Source: Clostridiaceae bacterium (lineage in GTDB: Bacteria > Bacillota > Clostridia > DSM-8532). From it: a stretch of 64,000 nt of DNA. Made by a program: the position numbers and the translations under genes. The notes below the pieces were generated by a model that searched no databases, had not been told where the DNA came from, and saw nothing but the letters and a program-made list of their open reading frames with translations. The stretch lies in assembly GCA_012719645.1 (NCBI GenBank), contig JAAXZX010000043.1, positions 1-64,000 of the forward strand. Reading direction: 5' to 3'. Below, piece by piece: positions 61,425 through 64,000 of the stretch; the stretch's first letter is position 1; every line of letters begins with the position of its first letter.

Positions 61425-62195
61425 TTACAAGCCCATGTTGTTATATCCCGAATCTACATAAATAATCTCGCCCGTCACACCTGACGACAGGTCGCTCAAA
61501 AGGTATACGGCCGTGTTCCCCAGGTCTTCAAGGGTGACGTTCCGCCTGAGCGGCGAACGCTCCTCCACGACTTTCAGCACATCATTGAAGTTTTTTATAC
61601 CCTTTGCGGAAAGCGTCTTTATGGGACCGGACGAGAGCGAGTTAACACGTATATTCCTGCTGCCCAGTTCATAGGCGGCATAACGCACACTGGCTTCCAG
61701 GGCGGCTTTTGCAACACCCATCACATTGTAGCCAGGCACTATCTTCATTGAGCCCCGATAGGTAAGGGTTATTATGCTTCCCCCCTCTGTCATGATCTCA
61801 GCCGCATGCCGGCAGACAGCCACAAACGAGTAGGCGCTTACGTCAAGGGCCAGCCTGAAACCGTCACGGCTCGTATTGAGAAAAGATTCCCTGAGGTCCT
61901 CGCTTTTTGCAAAGGCAATGGCATGGACCAGGCCGTGGATTACCCCAAACTCGGCCTTTACCCAGTCAAACAGCTTCTCTATGTCTTCATCGGATGTGAC
62001 GTCGCAAGGATGGGCATGCAGCGTCCCCATACCGGCTGTCAGTTTCTCAAGCTCTTCCTTTTCCCTGTCGCCAAGATAGGTAAAAATAAGGTTGGCGCCT
62101 TCCCTGTAAGCCGCCTGGGCAATCCCCCAGGCAATGCTCCATTTGTTCCTTACGCCCATGACCAGTATATTCTTTCCCGATAACATCTCTCCCAT
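61425..62195 (-). CDS. fabI: Enoyl-ACP reductase FabI
   Basis: Catalyses the last reduction of each fatty acid elongation cycle with NAD(P)H. The 256-residue SDR protein begins with a variant nucleotide site (ILVMGVRNKWSIAWGIAQAA). It has HAIAFAKSEDLRESFLNTSR, LTYRGSMKIVPGYNVMGVAK (catalytic Tyr-x6-Lys, about 157-164) and VNSLSSGPIKTLSAKGIKNF, the FabI-type end of the substrate loop. ATG 62195 has AAGGAG at good spacing. No other fab gene is adjacent. A divergent sporulation regulator gene lies upstream. Confidence 0.95.
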   Translation of the reverse strand: MGEMLSGKNILVMGVRNKWSIAWGIAQAAYREGANLIFTYLGDREKEELEKLTAGMGTLHAHPCDVTSDEDIEKLFDWVKAEFGVIHGLVHAIAFAKSEDLRESFLNTSRDGFRLALDVSAYSFVAVCRHAAEIMTEGGSIITLTYRGSMKIVPGYNVMGVAKAALEASVRYAAYELGSRNIRVNSLSSGPIKTLSAKGIKNFNDVLKVVEERSPLRRNVTLEDLGNTAVYLLSDLSSGVTGEIIYVDSGYNNMGL

Positions 62196-62365
62196 TTCTT
62201 ATCTCCTTTCTCTCCTGATCTCATTAATCCGGGTTCGGCCGGCCGGCCCGGGGGAGTCCCGAAGCCTAAGCCAATTATAAATTATACAGCCTTTTATTGC
62301 CAGAGTATATTCCCTGACGGCCATCGCTTCCATATTGCAAAACAGTGTCGGCAAATAGCGAAGAA

Positions 62366-62372
62366 TGTCGAA
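62366..62372 (+). promoter_or_regulatory. Candidate Spo0A box
   Basis: TGTCGAA, an exact match to the 7-base 0A-box core, lies 25 bases upstream of the -35 box of the Spo0E-family gene, in the divergent fabI/spo0E-like interval. The motif is short, so chance occurrence is possible. Confidence 0.4.
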
Positions 62373-62396
62373 AACCCGCATCCAGAGCCATTTTTG

Positions 62397-62425
62397 TTGA
62401 CTTATGGATCGAAATGTGTTATGAT
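62397..62425 (+). promoter_or_regulatory. Promoter of the Spo0E-family gene
   Basis: TTGACT (62397-62402), 17-base spacer, TATGAT (62420-62425). It is 54 bases upstream of the start codon. Confidence 0.75.
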
Positions 62426-62478
62426 TTAGCAAACACGTAAATAAGTTAATAATGTCTGCTTTTCTGGGGGGGAAACAA

Positions 62479-62643
62479 ATGAAAAGAATTGAAGCCGTGC
62501 GCTGCCAGTTGAATAAGGCGCTGGAAAACGGATGTAAAAAGGATGACGTGCTGACCATCAGCCGGTATTTGGATGACCTGATTCTCGAAAAAATGAAAGC
62601 GCAATACGAGAAGTACATAATCAAAGGGCGGAACCGTGAATAG
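62479..62643 (+). CDS. Spo0E-family aspartyl-phosphate phosphatase
   Basis: A 54-residue protein. Two predicted helices (RIEAVRCQLNKALENGCKKD and LTISRYLDDLILEKMKAQYE) form the Spo0E hairpin, and SRYLDDLIL is the family signature SxxLDxLI. Such proteins dephosphorylate Spo0A~P and delay sporulation. The track start is nine codons early; ATG 62479 follows GGGGGGGAAACAA. It is monocistronic between its own promoter and terminator, divergent from fabI. A Spo0A box upstream suggests feedback. Confidence 0.85.
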   Translation: MKRIEAVRCQLNKALENGCKKDDVLTISRYLDDLILEKMKAQYEKYIIKGRNRE

Positions 62644-62660
62644 GCGGCCCGCCCTTTTTG
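62623..62660 (+). terminator. Terminator of the Spo0E-family gene
   Basis: AAAGGGCGG (62623-62631) pairs with CCGCCCTTT (62649-62657) and TT follows. The stem overlaps the last codons of the gene. Confidence 0.85.
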
Positions 62661-62693
62661 CATAAACACTTGTATCAGCGGCTGCAAAAGCTT

Positions 62694-63863
62694 TTACTTC
62701 CTTACCCTTTCAACAAAACGGCCAATGCGTGCCAGGGCTTCGCGGATGTTCTCAATGGATGTGGCATATGTAGCCCTGACAAAGCCCTCGCCGCAGGCGC
62801 CGAAGGCATTTCCCGGAACAGTGAGAACCTTTTCTTCAATCAACAGCTTTTCACAGAACTCATCGGAGCTGAGGCCTGTTGACCGGATACACGGGAAGCA
62901 ATAGAAGGCGCCGAAGGGTTCAAAGCAGCTGAGGCCCAGTTTGTTGAAACCGTCGTGCATAACACGCCTTCTCTTGTCGTATTCGTCAACCATCCTCCTT
63001 ACCTCGGGCTCGCCGTTCCTGAGGGCTTCGATAGCCGCGAACTGCGCGGTGGTCGGGCTGCACATGACAGCATACTGGTGTATCTTCTTCATCTGCTCCA
63101 TCGCGTCAGGATGTCCGCAGGCAAAGCCTATCCTCCAGCCGGTCATGGCAAATGCTTTTGAAAAGCCATTGATGACGATGGTCTTGTCCTTCATTTCCGG
63201 GAACTGGGCTATGGAAACATGTTTGCCCTTATAGTTCAGTTCCGCGTAAAGCTCGTCGGATATAACGATGATATCCTTATCCTTGAGCACTTCGACGATC
63301 CTGGCATAATCCTCATATTCCATTATGGCGCCGGTGGGATTATTGGGATACGCGATGATAATGACCGTGGTCCTGTCGGTTATGCACTGCTCCAGCTGTT
63401 CGGGCTGGATGCGGAACTGGTGCTCGTCCTTCAGTTCCAGTGGAACAGGGGTAGCTCCGCAGAACATTGCGCATCCCTTGTAAGCCACAAAGGAAGGCTC
63501 GGGGATAATCACCTCATCACCAGGTCCGGCGAAGGTGCGAAGGGCAATATCGATAGCCTCGCTGCCGCCTACCGTCACCAGGATCTCCTCGGCCGGATCA
63601 TAATGCAGATTGTACTTCCTGGCCATGTATGCGGCGATTTCCCTTCTGAGCTCAATAAACCCTGCATTGGAAGAGTAAAAGGTTTTTCCTTTCTCGAGGG
63701 AGTAGATGCCTTCCTCGCGGATAATCCAGGGAGTTTCGAAATCGGGCTCTCCGATGCCAAGGGAAATGGCATCCTTCATCTCATTGATAAGATCGAAGTA
63801 TTTCCGGATTCCCGATGGCGGTGTAGCCAGTATATGGGGCTTGATCCTGTCCTTTATTCTCAT
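62694..63863 (-). CDS. PLP-dependent class I/II aminotransferase
   Basis: A 389-residue fold-type I aminotransferase of the aspartate/aromatic PatA-like group. Visible are SLGIGEPDFETPWIIREEGI, VTVGGSEAIDIALRTF, YPNNPTGAIMEYEDYARI (Asn/Asp cofactor contacts), ISDELYAELNYKGKH, and INGFSKAFAMTGWRIGF with the PLP lysine (about 236). The conserved arginine lies in GEGFVRATYATS near the end. Its ATG overlaps the stop of the upstream Lrp/AsnC gene (ATGA), so the two are coupled. The donor amino acid cannot be decided. Confidence 0.9.
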   Translation of the reverse strand: MRIKDRIKPHILATPPSGIRKYFDLINEMKDAISLGIGEPDFETPWIIREEGIYSLEKGKTFYSSNAGFIELRREIAAYMARKYNLHYDPAEEILVTVGGSEAIDIALRTFAGPGDEVIIPEPSFVAYKGCAMFCGATPVPLELKDEHQFRIQPEQLEQCITDRTTVIIIAYPNNPTGAIMEYEDYARIVEVLKDKDIIVISDELYAELNYKGKHVSIAQFPEMKDKTIVINGFSKAFAMTGWRIGFACGHPDAMEQMKKIHQYAVMCSPTTAQFAAIEALRNGEPEVRRMVDEYDKRRRVMHDGFNKLGLSCFEPFGAFYCFPCIRSTGLSSDEFCEKLLIEEKVLTVPGNAFGACGEGFVRATYATSIENIREALARIGRFVERVRK

Positions 63864-64000
63864 AACACCACAGCCTCCCTTTCATCCTTTCCGTTCCGGT
63901 CGAAGATAACTCCGTTATCCTTATAGTTTTTCAGTACAAAATGGGTGGAGGTGCTCAATACCGACTCGATGGTGGCAAGCTTTTCGGCCACAAAAAGGGC
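63860..64000 (-). CDS. Lrp/AsnC family regulator, C-terminal fragment
   Basis: The gene runs off the right edge; the last 46 residues are visible and are not in the ORF track. They read EKLATIESVLSTSTHFVLKN, then YKDNGVIFDRNGKDEREAVV, ending L-stop. This matches the end of the RAM ligand-binding domain of Lrp/AsnC regulators (VESVLSTSTHFVLK is typical). Its TGA overlaps the aminotransferase ATG. Regulator-aminotransferase pairs are common, so it probably controls its neighbour in response to an amino acid. Confidence 0.82.
   Translation of the reverse strand, partial: ALFVAEKLATIESVLSTSTHFVLKNYKDNGVIFDRNGKDEREAVVL

Overview
The window reads as a chromosomal segment of a spore-forming, anaerobic, Gram-positive bacterium of the Clostridia type. 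The signs are an NADH-linked [FeFe] hydrogenase operon, a Spo0E-family phosphatase, surface proteins with S-layer homology (SLH) domains, CdaA/CdaR, MurT/GatD, RNase J, a threonine T-box leader and strong AGGAGG-type ribosome sites. Coding regions look about half G+C and most intergenic regions are AT-rich. I found no phage, insertion sequence, CRISPR array or rRNA. The species cannot be named from the sequence alone.

Layout. 1-200: tRNA-Trp with a near-consensus promoter and a terminator. 0.4-2.9 kb (+): a nuclease-helicase fusion. 2.9-8.9 kb (-): an envelope cluster (DUF5711-type propeller, S41 protease, SLH protein, unknown exported protein). 9-11 kb (-): EamA transporter, CvpA-like protein and a 30-residue membrane peptide missing from the ORF track. 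11.1-12.9 kb (+): rqcH. 12.9-16.4 kb (-): mtaD, cdaR, cdaA. 16.8-24.9 kb: pstB, holA and thrS with its T-box (-), then pstS-pstC-pstA (+), then comEA (-). The phosphate transporter is split over two strands and dispersed repeats lie at its edges. 25-30.8 kb: D,D-carboxypeptidase, RNase J, CCA-adding enzyme, class II aldolase with a Rex-like operator. 30.8-34.1 kb: small unknown protein, ferredoxin-type aldo/keto reductase, and an SPFH membrane protein with a ribbon-helix-helix regulator behind a 25-bp palindrome. 34.1-41.8 kb (-): SLH protein, VWA lipoprotein, coaE, a GGGGACGGTTCC repeat cluster, polA. 41.9-44.6 kb (+): lone receiver domain, murT, gatD. 44.7-50.5 kb: asnS, aroK, HD-domain protein (-), ECF S-component (+), repeat element, metF and an auxin-efflux-type carrier (-). 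50.7-56.5 kb (-): tspO and the hydrogenase operon (NuoE-like, HATPase, thioredoxin-like ferredoxin, NuoF-like, HydA). 56.7-61.3 kb (-): GldA/GldF/GldG-type ABC system with a DUF4340 protein. 61.4-64 kb: fabI, spo0E-like gene, aminotransferase and the end of an Lrp/AsnC regulator.

Functional links. The hydrogenase operon and the fructose-bisphosphate aldolase gene both carry an 18-bp Rex-like site a few bases downstream of a recognisable promoter. This suggests shared NADH/NAD+ control of glycolytic carbon flow and hydrogen production. Cell-envelope functions recur: c-di-AMP synthesis, lipid II amidation, D,D-carboxypeptidase, S41 protease and two SLH proteins. The least described signals are the SPFH/RHH unit with its palindrome over the -10 element, the composite dispersed repeat family (four sites) beside the split pst genes, and the orphan receiver in front of murT-gatD.
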